DNA of 29,435 nt, from the NCBI GenBank assembly GCA_023430725.1, contig JAEYZD010000207.1:1-29435 (forward strand), written 5' to 3'. The notes under the pieces were generated by a model that saw only the letters and a list, made by a program, of their open reading frames with translations, was not told the DNA's origin and did not search any database. The stretch comes from Bacteroidota bacterium (GTDB lineage Bacteria > Bacteroidota > Bacteroidia > Bacteroidales > VadinHA17). Both the position numbers and the translations under genes were made by a program. Below, in pieces: positions 8,679-17,404 of the stretch. The number at the start of each line of letters is the position of its first letter. The first letter of the stretch is position 1.

Positions 8679-11411
8679 TTATTTACCTGTTTCTTTTGCA
8701 GGGTCATAGGCCCAAAAATCTGTGAGCGGGGTTCCAAAGTCATGACCTGATCCAAGGTATACTTTCCCGTCATATTCAAAAGAGAGGGGTCTGGATCTCG
8801 GACCCGGCTGTTCGTCCGTAAGGGCAGACCATTGATTCGTTAACGGGTCATATGAATAAACGTTCCAGTCTCCAATTTCACCATAACCGCAATAGACCTT
8901 CCCGTTGCAAACCGTATTCATATTATAACCGGCACTTGGCCCGGGATAATCAGCCCTTGGTTCCCATGAGTCAGTACCCGGATTATATTCCCATAAATTC
9001 CTCTGAAGGTCAATGGCAAAAAAGCGTCCGTTTACAGAAAAACCGTTGACCCCAAAGCACTCGAACGGAAGATCATTCAATCTGGACCATCCTCCTGAAC
9101 TCAGATTATATTTCCAGAACTGTCTGACAAATTGATTGCTGTATGCTACGACTCCTCCTCCCGTAAAGAGCACAGAGTCTCCGTCCAAAATGAAAGTCTC
9201 CGTTTTCAATGCTTCCGGCGCATTTCCAACTGTTGAAAAAGACATACTGTTACGGTCAAACGCCAACAGGAATGATTCATCATAGGTACTCCCGATCAGA
9301 TAGGCTTTGTCTTCCCTCACCACGGACTTCCCGAATAAGGCAATAACCGAATTGACAGTTCCCGCCGGAGAAAATGTTGAGGTGCCCGGATTAAACCTGT
9401 ATACTGTCCTGGTCGAATAGTCCCTCGGGGCTATCACAAGTATTTCATCTCCGAAATCCATCATACAGTTCGCCTCAGTCATCGGAAGATCCGGCAGCCG
9501 ACTCCAGGCTGCCAGGTTATCAAATTCAGCAGATGAGTTAACCCGGTGCCCGCAAATACTGAGAGAAAAAGGGGCTTTCCCTCCAGGAACAACAGGCATA
9601 TGGAACCGTATTTCGCTCCTTGTGCTGCTCAAAACAGGCACTTCAACACCCTGAAAGGTGATTTTATTGAATTCATTTACCGTTGAAAAGTTCCGCCCTG
9701 TTATTGTAACCAGGGTGCCTTTGGTTCCTGACAGCGGACTGACTGAATAAATCTCCGGTTCCAGGATTGTCAGAACATCATCCGCAGATATAATGGATTC
9801 GGTGTAGCTCCTGTAGAGGTAGGCCCCAACCCTTCCTGAAGTATAGTCTCCTGACGGAACTATGGCTCTCATGATGTTCCCGCTAACTGAGATTACCTGC
9901 ATTCCCTGGCCAATTGGAACAATCAGTGGGTAAGCAGCATAGCCGAGGTTTTCACCGGTAATTGTAAGAGTATCCCCGGGTGAAACTGATTGAGGGCTAA
10001 ATGAGAGAACCCGGGGATTGGTAAGCACAAACGGTTCCCCGTATTCTGTGGTCCTTCCGGAGACCGAAACTGACAATCTGACTTCCCCGGTTATATTTCC
10101 TGCTGCTTCACATAAAATACTTGTTCGTGACACATAGATCCGTTTTGAAGGTTCATCATTAAACCTGACGGTTGTAAGATCTCTTATAAAATAATCACCT
10201 GTGATTGTAACATACCCGCCCGCATACTCAGTCATGGGAGTAACATTGTCTATCCTTGGATGAGGAAGGTCAAACTTCATGGCGGATATTGCCTCAAACT
10301 CACCATACCTGTAAGTTATGGGGACAGGAGCTTCAAGAAGAGATTGCGGAACAACGACTTTTATCGAATCCGTTGTAACCGATAGAACCTTGGCGGGATA
10401 ACTCCCGAAGAGCACCTCTGTCTGTTGCAGATTTTTATTGAAGAAACCGTACAATGTGATCGTGTCCGGCCAAAAGCCAGTGACTGGAGAAAACCTCCCT
10501 AACAAAGGAGGAAGTACTGCAAACTGGCTGCCTGACATGAGTCTGGCTCCTTCAATATAAATCGATATGTTCATCGGATCCGGTCCGCCTGTCTGTGGTA
10601 CAATTATCTTAACACTCCGGCCATCGAACTTCTTGACTTGCTTCAATTGAATATCACTCATAAAAAATTGAAGGTTATCGGCTGGCCTCAGATTCAGAAT
10701 AAAGATTTCAACTGTGTCACCCCAGCGTGCACTCGTCGGAGCAAAAGACTCAATCACAGGAAGATCCACAATCAGATTCCCTGCAGTATAGTTGGTCCTG
10801 TTTCCGGAAACTTCAACACTGATAACGTTCTGAGGGGCTGACAGGCTATAAGGCACAATAACCTTAAGCAGTGTATCTGAGACCGGATTGCACAGAACGA
10901 CTTTCTCTTCATTGAATCTTACAGTATTGGATGTGCTGACGAAGCTGAAGTTCCTCCCTCTGATTGTTACAGTATCACCCAGGAGAACCCGCCCGGGAGA
11001 GAAGCCGGTGATGACCGGACCCATGCTGCCGAGGCTCCGGAATTCAACGTTATTGCCGTATACAGTGTACTCTCCCGACTTCACGAACGCTGTAACCTTG
11101 TATGTGGCGCCCTCAGTCAGCGCTGACGAGATATCTGCCGAAAACCGGTCCGTACCCTCTGACGGGCCAAGATAAACCCTGTTGTCATAATCAATATTGG
11201 GAGTGCCCAATGACCAGGCGAAACCGTGCTCCGAGATAGTTCCATCGCCAGGCTCATAAATCTCCGCCTCAAACCTGGCACCCTCCGGGGTTATGTTTGT
11301 GACTTCAAGGGTCCTGATCCGAGGATAGTTCCTCTTTACAGCCTCATCCTCACAGCTTGCCACAAACAGGGCAAGAACTACAAGAAAGCATATGTAGTTG
11401 TACCTCATCAT
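8679..11411 (-). CDS. IPT/TIG and Kelch repeat lipoprotein (tandem copy 2)
   Basis: A 910-residue predicted lipoprotein; MMRYNYICFLVVLALFVASC gives a lipobox ending at Cys20. After the anchor comes a fibronectin-like domain (PRIRTLEVTNIT to about residue 130). Six consecutive IPT/TIG immunoglobulin-like repeats follow, each opening with a version of ITGFSPxxxxxGDTVTIxGxNF, to about residue 640. The C-terminus is a Kelch-type beta-propeller of five or six blades with repeated WxRLxDLP, YRFNPGT, LWEYNPGTDSWEP and FWAYDP units. Such proteins are surface-exposed or periplasmic binding modules in Bacteroidota; the ligand is unknown. It follows a paralogue of the same architecture by 9 bases. No enzymatic residues were recognised. 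Confidence 0.88.
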   Translation of the reverse strand: MMRYNYICFLVVLALFVASCEDEAVKRNYPRIRTLEVTNITPEGARFEAEIYEPGDGTISEHGFAWSLGTPNIDYDNRVYLGPSEGTDRFSADISSALTEGATYKVTAFVKSGEYTVYGNNVEFRSLGSMGPVITGFSPGRVLLGDTVTIRGRNFSFVSTSNTVRFNEEKVVLCNPVSDTLLKVIVPYSLSAPQNVISVEVSGNRTNYTAGNLIVDLPVIESFAPTSARWGDTVEIFILNLRPADNLQFFMSDIQLKQVKKFDGRSVKIIVPQTGGPDPMNISIYIEGARLMSGSQFAVLPPLLGRFSPVTGFWPDTITLYGFFNKNLQQTEVLFGSYPAKVLSVTTDSIKVVVPQSLLEAPVPITYRYGEFEAISAMKFDLPHPRIDNVTPMTEYAGGYVTITGDYFIRDLTTVRFNDEPSKRIYVSRTSILCEAAGNITGEVRLSVSVSGRTTEYGEPFVLTNPRVLSFSPQSVSPGDTLTITGENLGYAAYPLIVPIGQGMQVISVSGNIMRAIVPSGDYTSGRVGAYLYRSYTESIISADDVLTILEPEIYSVSPLSGTKGTLVTITGRNFSTVNEFNKITFQGVEVPVLSSTRSEIRFHMPVVPGGKAPFSLSICGHRVNSSAEFDNLAAWSRLPDLPMTEANCMMDFGDEILVIAPRDYSTRTVYRFNPGTSTFSPAGTVNSVIALFGKSVVREDKAYLIGSTYDESFLLAFDRNSMSFSTVGNAPEALKTETFILDGDSVLFTGGGVVAYSNQFVRQFWKYNLSSGGWSRLNDLPFECFGVNGFSVNGRFFAIDLQRNLWEYNPGTDSWEPRADYPGPSAGYNMNTVCNGKVYCGYGEIGDWNVYSYDPLTNQWSALTDEQPGPRSRPLSFEYDGKVYLGSGHDFGTPLTDFWAYDPAKETGK

Positions 11412-11420
11412 GTTATCTTT

Positions 11421-14282
11421 CTACTGATCAATTTGCGGATCATATTCCCAGAAATCATAGTAGTGATATATCTGACTGGCTCCGATGTAGATCTTCCCCC
11501 CGGAGGAAAATGAGAGAGCAAAAGGCCTGGGTGAGACTGCAACATTTGTGATCTGACTGTAGCTGCCTCCAACGGGGTCAAACGTGTAGAGACGGTTGTT
11601 AATTCCGGGATTCGCACGTTCATAAGAGCTGTCGTGATTGGTCTGATACCAGTCTCCAAAGCCTATATACCATTTACCGTCATTGACCATACTGACTCTT
11701 GCTCCAAACTGAAAACCAACCAGAAATTCAGATCCGTATGCAGGCGTATTCATAACAGTCTGGCTCCATGTATCTGTAAGGGGATGATACTCTAAAAGGT
11801 ACTTTTGTTCGGAGGGAAATATAAATCCGACAAAGAACAGCCTGCCGTCAAGAAAAACCTGGTTTGAGGAGGCAGCTCTGTAAGGAAAGTCGGCCAGCCT
11901 GGTCCAGGAGTTGGTCGCAGGGCTGTACTTCCAGAAATCCCTGTACCAACTAGAACCTGTTGCCAGGTCTATCTTGCCGCTACCGGCATAGATGACAGAA
12001 TCATCAGCAACCAGACACCGGTTCACACCGCCCACCCCGGGGAATGCCGGCAGCATTCTCAGGGTGAGGGAATCGGGATTGAAGACTTCGAATCCTCCCC
12101 CGGTTACCGATGTCCTGGCGCCAAGGATATACCCCTTACCGTTCAGCGTGCATGGTATCGGGTCAAGTATTGTAGAACTATAGGTGCCAGGTATCTTAGC
12201 AAATCCTTTCGTTGACGGATCAAACCGGTATATCTCCTTTGCATACAATCCGGTTTCTCCTCCCGTGATAACATATGCATCATCACCGAAATCAAGTACG
12301 CAGGCGTTCTCATACATAAAAGGCAGATTGTTAAGTTTCCGCCACGGACTGTTGTGTGTGTACTTTTGAGGGCATACATGGGTTCTCCCTCCTATTGTGA
12401 CTTTAACTTCATGATCCCCTGCTGATATGACCGGAACCCTTACTTCCAGCTCAGTAGGTGACGATGATGTCACCACCGCTTCCGTTGATCCAAAAAATAC
12501 TTTTGCAATGCCGAAGTTCGATCCGCTGATAACCAGCAGATCACCGGCACCCGCTGATATGGGGGTGAAACCTGAGATTGTAAAATCCTTAAGTTGCAGC
12601 TGGTCCGAAGCAGTAAATGAAGAGGTGAATGTATAGGGTGAATCTGAATAAACGTGTCTGGCAGTAACAGTATGATGGTCATACCTCATCCAGGACGGGA
12701 TCACAAACCGGATCTCCTCATTGGTGGCGCTGGCCAGACTGACAATGTCATTTCCGAGCATGATCGTTACTCCGGGCCTCAGATCCGTTCCGGTAACAGT
12801 TACAGTATCTCCATAGGTGACATTCAGCGGGGTGACTCCCGTTATGATATGATTCGTGGCAGTGAACTGGTCTTCTGCAACCACTGTATGGCCAAGAGAG
12901 GTAACTGTTAAATTACATTTGCCATAGACATCCCCGGGCACATGACACTGGATGACTGTGTCACTTACGCTCCTGATTATGACAGGCCGGCCTCCAATGG
13001 CTGCAGTCAGGAAATCCTTCCTGAAATACCGGCCTCTGATTACCACCCGAACCCCGGAATATCCTGATTTTGGATCGAAGTCACTAATCCTCGGCTCCCG
13101 TAAATTAAAGCTCTCACTAAATTCACTCGCGAAGGGTTCGGATTCATACCTGACAGTTGTGACATACTCCGTCAGGTTATCTGGCACCCTGACAACAAGC
13201 GAATCACATGAAGAAGAGACAATCGGCGCTGTCTTGTCACCGAAAAAAACCTTGTTCCGTCCGGTCATGTAATTGAACCGGCCATACAGGGTGACCTGCG
13301 TACCCCATGTACCGATATACGTACTTAACGAATCTGCTTCAGGCGGGAGAAGTGTCAGACTTTGCGGAAATGAAAAAGGGAATGTCCTGTAGGACAGTGC
13401 TACGGAGCTGGTGGTAGTGTTGAGCTGACCAGGGATTACAAAGAATACTGAATCGTCATCGTACCTGACTGCTTTGCAAATCAGGTTACAGTTCAAAATC
13501 ATCGCATCCGAGATCATATGCCCGAAAAAATTCAGGTAACGTCCATTAAAGACTATTGTATCACCCCAATATCCTGACACCGGGGTAAAACTGAAAAACT
13601 CAGGCGGATTAAACACCAGTTTATCCGCAGCAGTTGCGACATTTCCAAGGATGTTGACCGACAATGTATTCAATGGCTTCTGAACCTCTGGAGGAATAAT
13701 GAACCTTAGTAGTGTATCGCTTGCGTAAAACGGTATACACATACGATCTTCAACGTAGATTCTGTCAGTAGAATTCCGGTGACTGAATTTTCTGCCTGTG
13801 ACAGAGACGGTATCACCCCAGCCGGCAGCATGTGGGATGAAACCAGTTATTTCTGGAGCCCCGCTACCAAGACTCATGAATTTTATCCTTTCACCGTAAA
13901 CCGTATAATCGCCTGCCCGGACAAAGGCACATACTTCATAACTCACCCCCTCTTCAAGTGTGGTTGTAACCACCGCTTCAAACTTGCCTGTCCCGCTAAA
14001 ACTGCCCAGATAGACCCGCTCATCAACCGTCATGTCCGGCGAACTAATTGCCCAGGTGAATCCATGCTCTGTGATACCCACGTTACCTTCGTCATAGATC
14101 TCTGCAATAAATCTTACGCCATCCTTTGTAACATCTGTCACCTCGAGAGTCCTGATCCTGGGGTAATCCCTCTGAAATTCCTCGTCAGCGCAACCGCCTC
14201 CTGCGACAGCAAGTGCGGCAAGGCAGATAAGTGCGAAGTTTAGAACACGATCTATTTGAATAGATGACTTTGATGACGCCAT
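11421..14282 (-). CDS. IPT/TIG and Kelch repeat lipoprotein (tandem copy 1)
   Basis: A 953-residue protein with the same architecture as its downstream neighbour: signal sequence with a lipobox near AVAGGGC, a fibronectin-like domain opening with PRIRTLEVTDVT, six IPT/TIG repeats and a C-terminal Kelch propeller (motifs WRKLNNLPF, YRFDPST, FWKYSPATNSWTRL, LLEYHPLTDTWSQ, FWEYDP). The frame runs on to 14375, but the ATG at 14282 gives a clean lipoprotein signal, so I use it. First gene of a four-gene minus-strand run through 4810 with gaps of 9, 21 and 5 bases. Conserved openings of the N-terminal domain in both copies (PRIRTLEVT, EHGF, VYLG, YTVYG) indicate a duplication followed by strong divergence in the TIG region. 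Confidence 0.87.
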   Translation of the reverse strand: MASSKSSIQIDRVLNFALICLAALAVAGGGCADEEFQRDYPRIRTLEVTDVTKDGVRFIAEIYDEGNVGITEHGFTWAISSPDMTVDERVYLGSFSGTGKFEAVVTTTLEEGVSYEVCAFVRAGDYTVYGERIKFMSLGSGAPEITGFIPHAAGWGDTVSVTGRKFSHRNSTDRIYVEDRMCIPFYASDTLLRFIIPPEVQKPLNTLSVNILGNVATAADKLVFNPPEFFSFTPVSGYWGDTIVFNGRYLNFFGHMISDAMILNCNLICKAVRYDDDSVFFVIPGQLNTTTSSVALSYRTFPFSFPQSLTLLPPEADSLSTYIGTWGTQVTLYGRFNYMTGRNKVFFGDKTAPIVSSSCDSLVVRVPDNLTEYVTTVRYESEPFASEFSESFNLREPRISDFDPKSGYSGVRVVIRGRYFRKDFLTAAIGGRPVIIRSVSDTVIQCHVPGDVYGKCNLTVTSLGHTVVAEDQFTATNHIITGVTPLNVTYGDTVTVTGTDLRPGVTIMLGNDIVSLASATNEEIRFVIPSWMRYDHHTVTARHVYSDSPYTFTSSFTASDQLQLKDFTISGFTPISAGAGDLLVISGSNFGIAKVFFGSTEAVVTSSSPTELEVRVPVISAGDHEVKVTIGGRTHVCPQKYTHNSPWRKLNNLPFMYENACVLDFGDDAYVITGGETGLYAKEIYRFDPSTKGFAKIPGTYSSTILDPIPCTLNGKGYILGARTSVTGGGFEVFNPDSLTLRMLPAFPGVGGVNRCLVADDSVIYAGSGKIDLATGSSWYRDFWKYSPATNSWTRLADFPYRAASSNQVFLDGRLFFVGFIFPSEQKYLLEYHPLTDTWSQTVMNTPAYGSEFLVGFQFGARVSMVNDGKWYIGFGDWYQTNHDSSYERANPGINNRLYTFDPVGGSYSQITNVAVSPRPFALSFSSGGKIYIGASQIYHYYDFWEYDPQIDQ

Positions 14283-14416
14283 ACTCGCATTATCAGACAC
14301 TGGTAAATTTAAAAAACATTTCGAATAGCCGGAACTAAAGATTATGTAAAATGCTCCACAACATAACCGGTACAAAAATTATTTGCTATGTTAGTAGTGT
14401 TCAATCCTGCATCACA

Positions 14417-15649
14417 ATGAAACTGCGCCTGCTGTTAATTATTCTGAGTGTAACCTTGTGCTGTACAATCTCCGCCCAGTCTGAATTCATGAACGGTTAC
14501 ATAATTAAGAAAGACGGAAGTTACACCTACGGGCAACTAAAATACATCAGCAAAGGATTTACAGTGAAGGAGTGCGTTTTCAGGTGGTTTGACATCTCTT
14601 CGGAATATGTGTTCATGCCTGGTGACATCAAAGGCTTCGGCTTCTCCAATGGAATGAGGTTTCTTTCAGCTGACCTTGAAGGCCGGAAAGTCTTTGTCTC
14701 CTGCCTGACGGACAGTGAACTGGATCTTCTCTTTGATGGCAAAACTCTCTACCTGGATGGTCTTGACCTTAACATGGTACAGGTCGATGACGGAGCCGGA
14801 AGCATCAACTCAGCAGGAAAGATGGAGAGCTACAACGGTTACAGGCAACTTGTTGAGAAGCTCCCGGACCCTGAAAACAGGTTCACCCCGCCTGCTGACT
14901 TGTCACTGAAACCGGACAGGATGGCAGAGGCGATAGCCGCATGGAACAGAAGTCAGGGCCATGACGTTTCAGTCTTTCCGACAATAAATCCTTCAGGACT
15001 GTATGAGGAAATGCGTAACCTCGGTGCATACCTGGCCAATTACGGAGTGCTTGCAGGAGTGAATACTTCACAGTATTCAGCTAAAAAGGCAGACTACTAT
15101 CTCAGCGGGTTTGTGCCTGAGATGGATTTCTTTGAAGTGGTTCCGTTGGTAGGCCTCTGGTACAACCGCCCGGTTTCAAGGGCTAATGACCTTCTTTCAT
15201 TCAACGCAGAGCTAATGGCATTCAGGACAAATGTCTACATGTACGATGAGTTCACCAACTATGCCGGGGTCACAAGAAGCGATATAAATCTGAGCTATAC
15301 GGGTATAAAATTACCCCTCTCCCTCAGGATCAGCATGGGAGAAGGGAGCCTGAAGCCCTTCTTCGGGCTTGGCGGATTCGGAATGATAAATCTCGGCGCC
15401 AGGTACAGCCGGAAGGGGGAGATCGAAAATACATCCCATGTTGTCAGACCTTTTTCTGATAACGACCTGCTGCTGAACAATTCAATGTTCGGCGCACTTG
15501 CCGGACTCGGAATCAGGAAGGAACTGAACCCCAAACAGAGCTTTTCACTTGAATTGAGGGCAGAATACGGATCAGGCATATATCACCGACAGGGAATATC
15601 CCAGAAAACCCTTAGCTTTAATATTATAGCCGGCATTGATTTTAGATGA
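14417..15649 (+). CDS. Putative outer-membrane beta-barrel protein, function unknown
   Basis: A 410-residue protein with a signal peptide (MKLRLLLIILSVTLCCTISAQS) cut after Ala-Gln, typical of Bacteroidota exported proteins. The first third, with YIIKKDGSYTYGQLKYISKG and a DIKGFGF motif, resembles the N-terminal domain found ahead of Bacteroidota outer-membrane barrels. The last 200 residues alternate short hydrophobic or aromatic strands with polar turns (GIKLPLSLRISMGEGSLKPFFGLGGFGMINLGA, shown here only as GLGGFGMINLGA) and end in SFNIIAGIDFR, a terminal-strand signature of a barrel. The frame extends to 14351, but the ATG at 14417 gives the proper signal peptide. It is divergent from the TIG/Kelch genes, with 134 bases between. 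Confidence 0.75.
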   Translation: MKLRLLLIILSVTLCCTISAQSEFMNGYIIKKDGSYTYGQLKYISKGFTVKECVFRWFDISSEYVFMPGDIKGFGFSNGMRFLSADLEGRKVFVSCLTDSELDLLFDGKTLYLDGLDLNMVQVDDGAGSINSAGKMESYNGYRQLVEKLPDPENRFTPPADLSLKPDRMAEAIAAWNRSQGHDVSVFPTINPSGLYEEMRNLGAYLANYGVLAGVNTSQYSAKKADYYLSGFVPEMDFFEVVPLVGLWYNRPVSRANDLLSFNAELMAFRTNVYMYDEFTNYAGVTRSDINLSYTGIKLPLSLRISMGEGSLKPFFGLGGFGMINLGARYSRKGEIENTSHVVRPFSDNDLLLNNSMFGALAGLGIRKELNPKQSFSLELRAEYGSGIYHRQGISQKTLSFNIIAGIDFR

Positions 15650-15663
15650 CTAATCGGGGTGTA

Positions 15664-15724
15664 CTTCCGGGCTGCCGCCTTCAGGTATGTCACCTTCCGG
15701 GTTGCCGCCTTTCGTGCTGCCGCC
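15664..15724. repeat. Short imperfect GC-rich repeat between convergent genes
   Basis: CTTCCGGGCTGCCGCCTT at 15664-15681 recurs as CTTCCGGGTTGCCGCCTT at 15694-15711, exactly 30 bases later with one mismatch. A partial third copy, GTGCTGCCGCC, runs to 15724. The block lies in the 105-base gap between the barrel gene and the glutamine synthetase gene. A small open frame across it encodes only a repeated Phe-Arg-Ala-Ala pattern and is not a credible gene. Confidence 0.6.
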
Positions 15725-15743
15725 GGTAAAAGGTCAGCAGCAC
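15714..15743. terminator. Possible hairpin at the junction of convergent genes
   Basis: GTGCTGCCG at 15714-15722 can pair with CAGCAGCAC at 15735-15743 with one mismatch. It would serve both converging genes, but neither strand has a U-tract after the stem, so a terminator role is uncertain. Confidence 0.3.
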
Positions 15744-15754
15744 CGGTAATACAG

Positions 15755-17260
15755 CTAACCGCAGTGCAGGTACTCCTTCACAAGTTTCGCGATGGCTTCG
15801 TTGTTGCCGTAAAGCTCCTCGCTGAGGCTCTTGTCATTGTATGACTTCAGCTTCGTTGCCAGGGCATCAATAACCCCTGCCGGGAAAATACCGTCCTTCT
15901 CAAAGTGGGCGCGCAGATTCAGCAGTGATTCAGCCGAATCCCAGCATGAAGCCGGAAGCGATTCCAGCTTCTTCGCTTCAGCCTTAGTCTTTTCCTTGAA
16001 GATGTTGTAGTTGACATAAAGCCTGTCGGCCATCTCAAGCGCCCCCGGCATCTCCAGTCCATGCTGTATCGCCACTGCAATCCCCGCCATAAGCAGGTAG
16101 ATGTCAGCAGAGCCGTCGGGCGAACGAAGCTCAACAGTCTGCCTCGAGACCCTGTCTGCCTTGCCTGACGGTTCGGCAGGATTGGCATCATGTATCATAT
16201 GCGAGGCACCCAGCCACCCGAGCGGAACCCTGACAAGTACCGACCGGTTGCGGTCACCCCAGCAGATGTTCGTCGGAGCCTCCTGGTGAGGTACGAGCCT
16301 GAGATATGATGTGGGAATAGTATTCCCGAATGCCGTCAGCCCCTTGCTGAGATCAAGGATGCCGGCAATCATCTTCTTTGCGGTGAGGCTGAGCCTGCCA
16401 TCCTCTATCATCGCATTCTGACCGTCCTTCTCGAGCATCAGGTGGATATGCATCCCCGAACCGGCTTTGCCCACGGTGATCTTGGGCGCAAAACTGACCT
16501 CCACCCCGTACTTGTAGCCAAGCATCCGCAGTATCCACTTCGCTATAAGCAACTGTTCCACCGCCTCATCCAGAGGCACATGCAGAAATTCTATCTCATG
16601 CTGTTCGTAATCGTCTCCGTCCTTCGAGAAACTGCCGACCTCAGAGTGTCCGTACTTGATATGGCATCCCGCTCTTGCACACAGCTCGAGAGCCTCAACG
16701 CGCAGATCCTCGAACTTCGCAAAGGGCTTCGACTGGTGGTAGCCCTTCTGGTCGATCATGGGGTAGAGCGCTTCGCTCGAAGACCTAACATAGTACTCCA
16801 GCTCACCGAGAGCCCGTATAGTGAATCCCGTGGCGGCAGTGAACCTCGATATCGCTTTGCGGAGAATATATTCCGGAGAGCTCTCAAGAGGCCTTCCTTC
16901 CGAGTTGTAGAATGAACAGAGGATCTCAAGAGTGGGCGTCTGCGCAAACGGATTCACAAAGGCAGTGCGGTAACGCGGCATCACGTAGAGATCACTCGAG
17001 CCTGCCTCAATGAACGAAAACAGGCTGGAGCCGTCAACGCGCTCACCTGATGTGAGAATTGAAACAAGATGATCACGACTGTAGGGCACAAAGTTGAGCG
17101 ACTTGAGCTTGCCGTCTCCGGCAGCATATCGGAAGTTGACCATCCTGATCCCCTTGGCCTCGATGAAACGGACAATGTCATCAGATGTGAACTGGTCGGC
17201 CGGTTTTCTCAGAAACTGTACAAGCTCGTTTCGGCTCATAAGTATGTCATTATTCATCAT
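15755..17260 (-). CDS. glnA: Glutamine synthetase, type I family
   Basis: A 501-residue protein of the GlnA family, which makes glutamine from glutamate, ammonia and ATP in the cytoplasm. Active-site segments are visible: ALGELEYYV (first metal ligand Glu), HEIEFLH, GSGMHIHLM (metal-binding His), WGDRNRSVLVRVPLG and QTVELRSPDGSADIYL, which corresponds to the phosphate-binding RxPD region. The C-terminal part has no obvious NLYxLP-type adenylylation tyrosine. The frame begins with two adjacent ATGs. Length and the NFRYAAGDGKLK start fit a Bacteroidota GSI-type form; a gamma-glutamyl ligase with another amine acceptor is less likely but not excluded. It is monocistronic, with a plausible promoter at 17280-17311, and converges on the barrel gene. 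Confidence 0.88.
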   Translation of the reverse strand: MMNNDILMSRNELVQFLRKPADQFTSDDIVRFIEAKGIRMVNFRYAAGDGKLKSLNFVPYSRDHLVSILTSGERVDGSSLFSFIEAGSSDLYVMPRYRTAFVNPFAQTPTLEILCSFYNSEGRPLESSPEYILRKAISRFTAATGFTIRALGELEYYVRSSSEALYPMIDQKGYHQSKPFAKFEDLRVEALELCARAGCHIKYGHSEVGSFSKDGDDYEQHEIEFLHVPLDEAVEQLLIAKWILRMLGYKYGVEVSFAPKITVGKAGSGMHIHLMLEKDGQNAMIEDGRLSLTAKKMIAGILDLSKGLTAFGNTIPTSYLRLVPHQEAPTNICWGDRNRSVLVRVPLGWLGASHMIHDANPAEPSGKADRVSRQTVELRSPDGSADIYLLMAGIAVAIQHGLEMPGALEMADRLYVNYNIFKEKTKAEAKKLESLPASCWDSAESLLNLRAHFEKDGIFPAGVIDALATKLKSYNDKSLSEELYGNNEAIAKLVKEYLHCG

Positions 17261-17279
17261 TTGTTTCTTTTAGGTCCGG

Positions 17280-17311
17280 CAAATGTAAAATTTTTTAGAT
17301 GCAAAAAGCAA
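17280..17311 (-). promoter_or_regulatory. Putative promoter of the glutamine synthetase gene
   Basis: On the minus strand a TTG (17309-17311) is followed after 21 bases by TACATTTG (17280-17287), an exact match to the -7 consensus TAnnTTTG at roughly the spacing known for Bacteroidota. The predicted leader before the ATG at 17260 is only about 12-15 nt. Confidence 0.5.
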
Positions 17312-17355
17312 GAGGAAAATCAGAATTGAATGTGTCTGCGGATGTAACTGTCACA

Positions 17356-17383
17356 TTGTGATATCTATTTTTTACTATTTTTG
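17356..17383 (+). promoter_or_regulatory. Putative promoter of the peptidase-like lipoprotein gene
   Basis: TTG at 17356-17358, a 17-base spacer, then TATTTTTG at 17376-17383, an exact TAnnTTTG match. The ATG follows 21 bases later at 17405. It is divergent from the glutamine synthetase promoter within a 144-base intergenic region. Confidence 0.48.
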
Positions 17384-17404
17384 ACGTTTGAGTTTTGAAA
17401 ACGG

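Noticed and set aside
15659..15844. Small plus-strand frame with a Phe-Arg-Ala-Ala repeat
   Set aside because: It is produced by the GC-rich DNA repeat and runs into the antisense of glutamine synthetase; no ribosome binding site or family resemblance.
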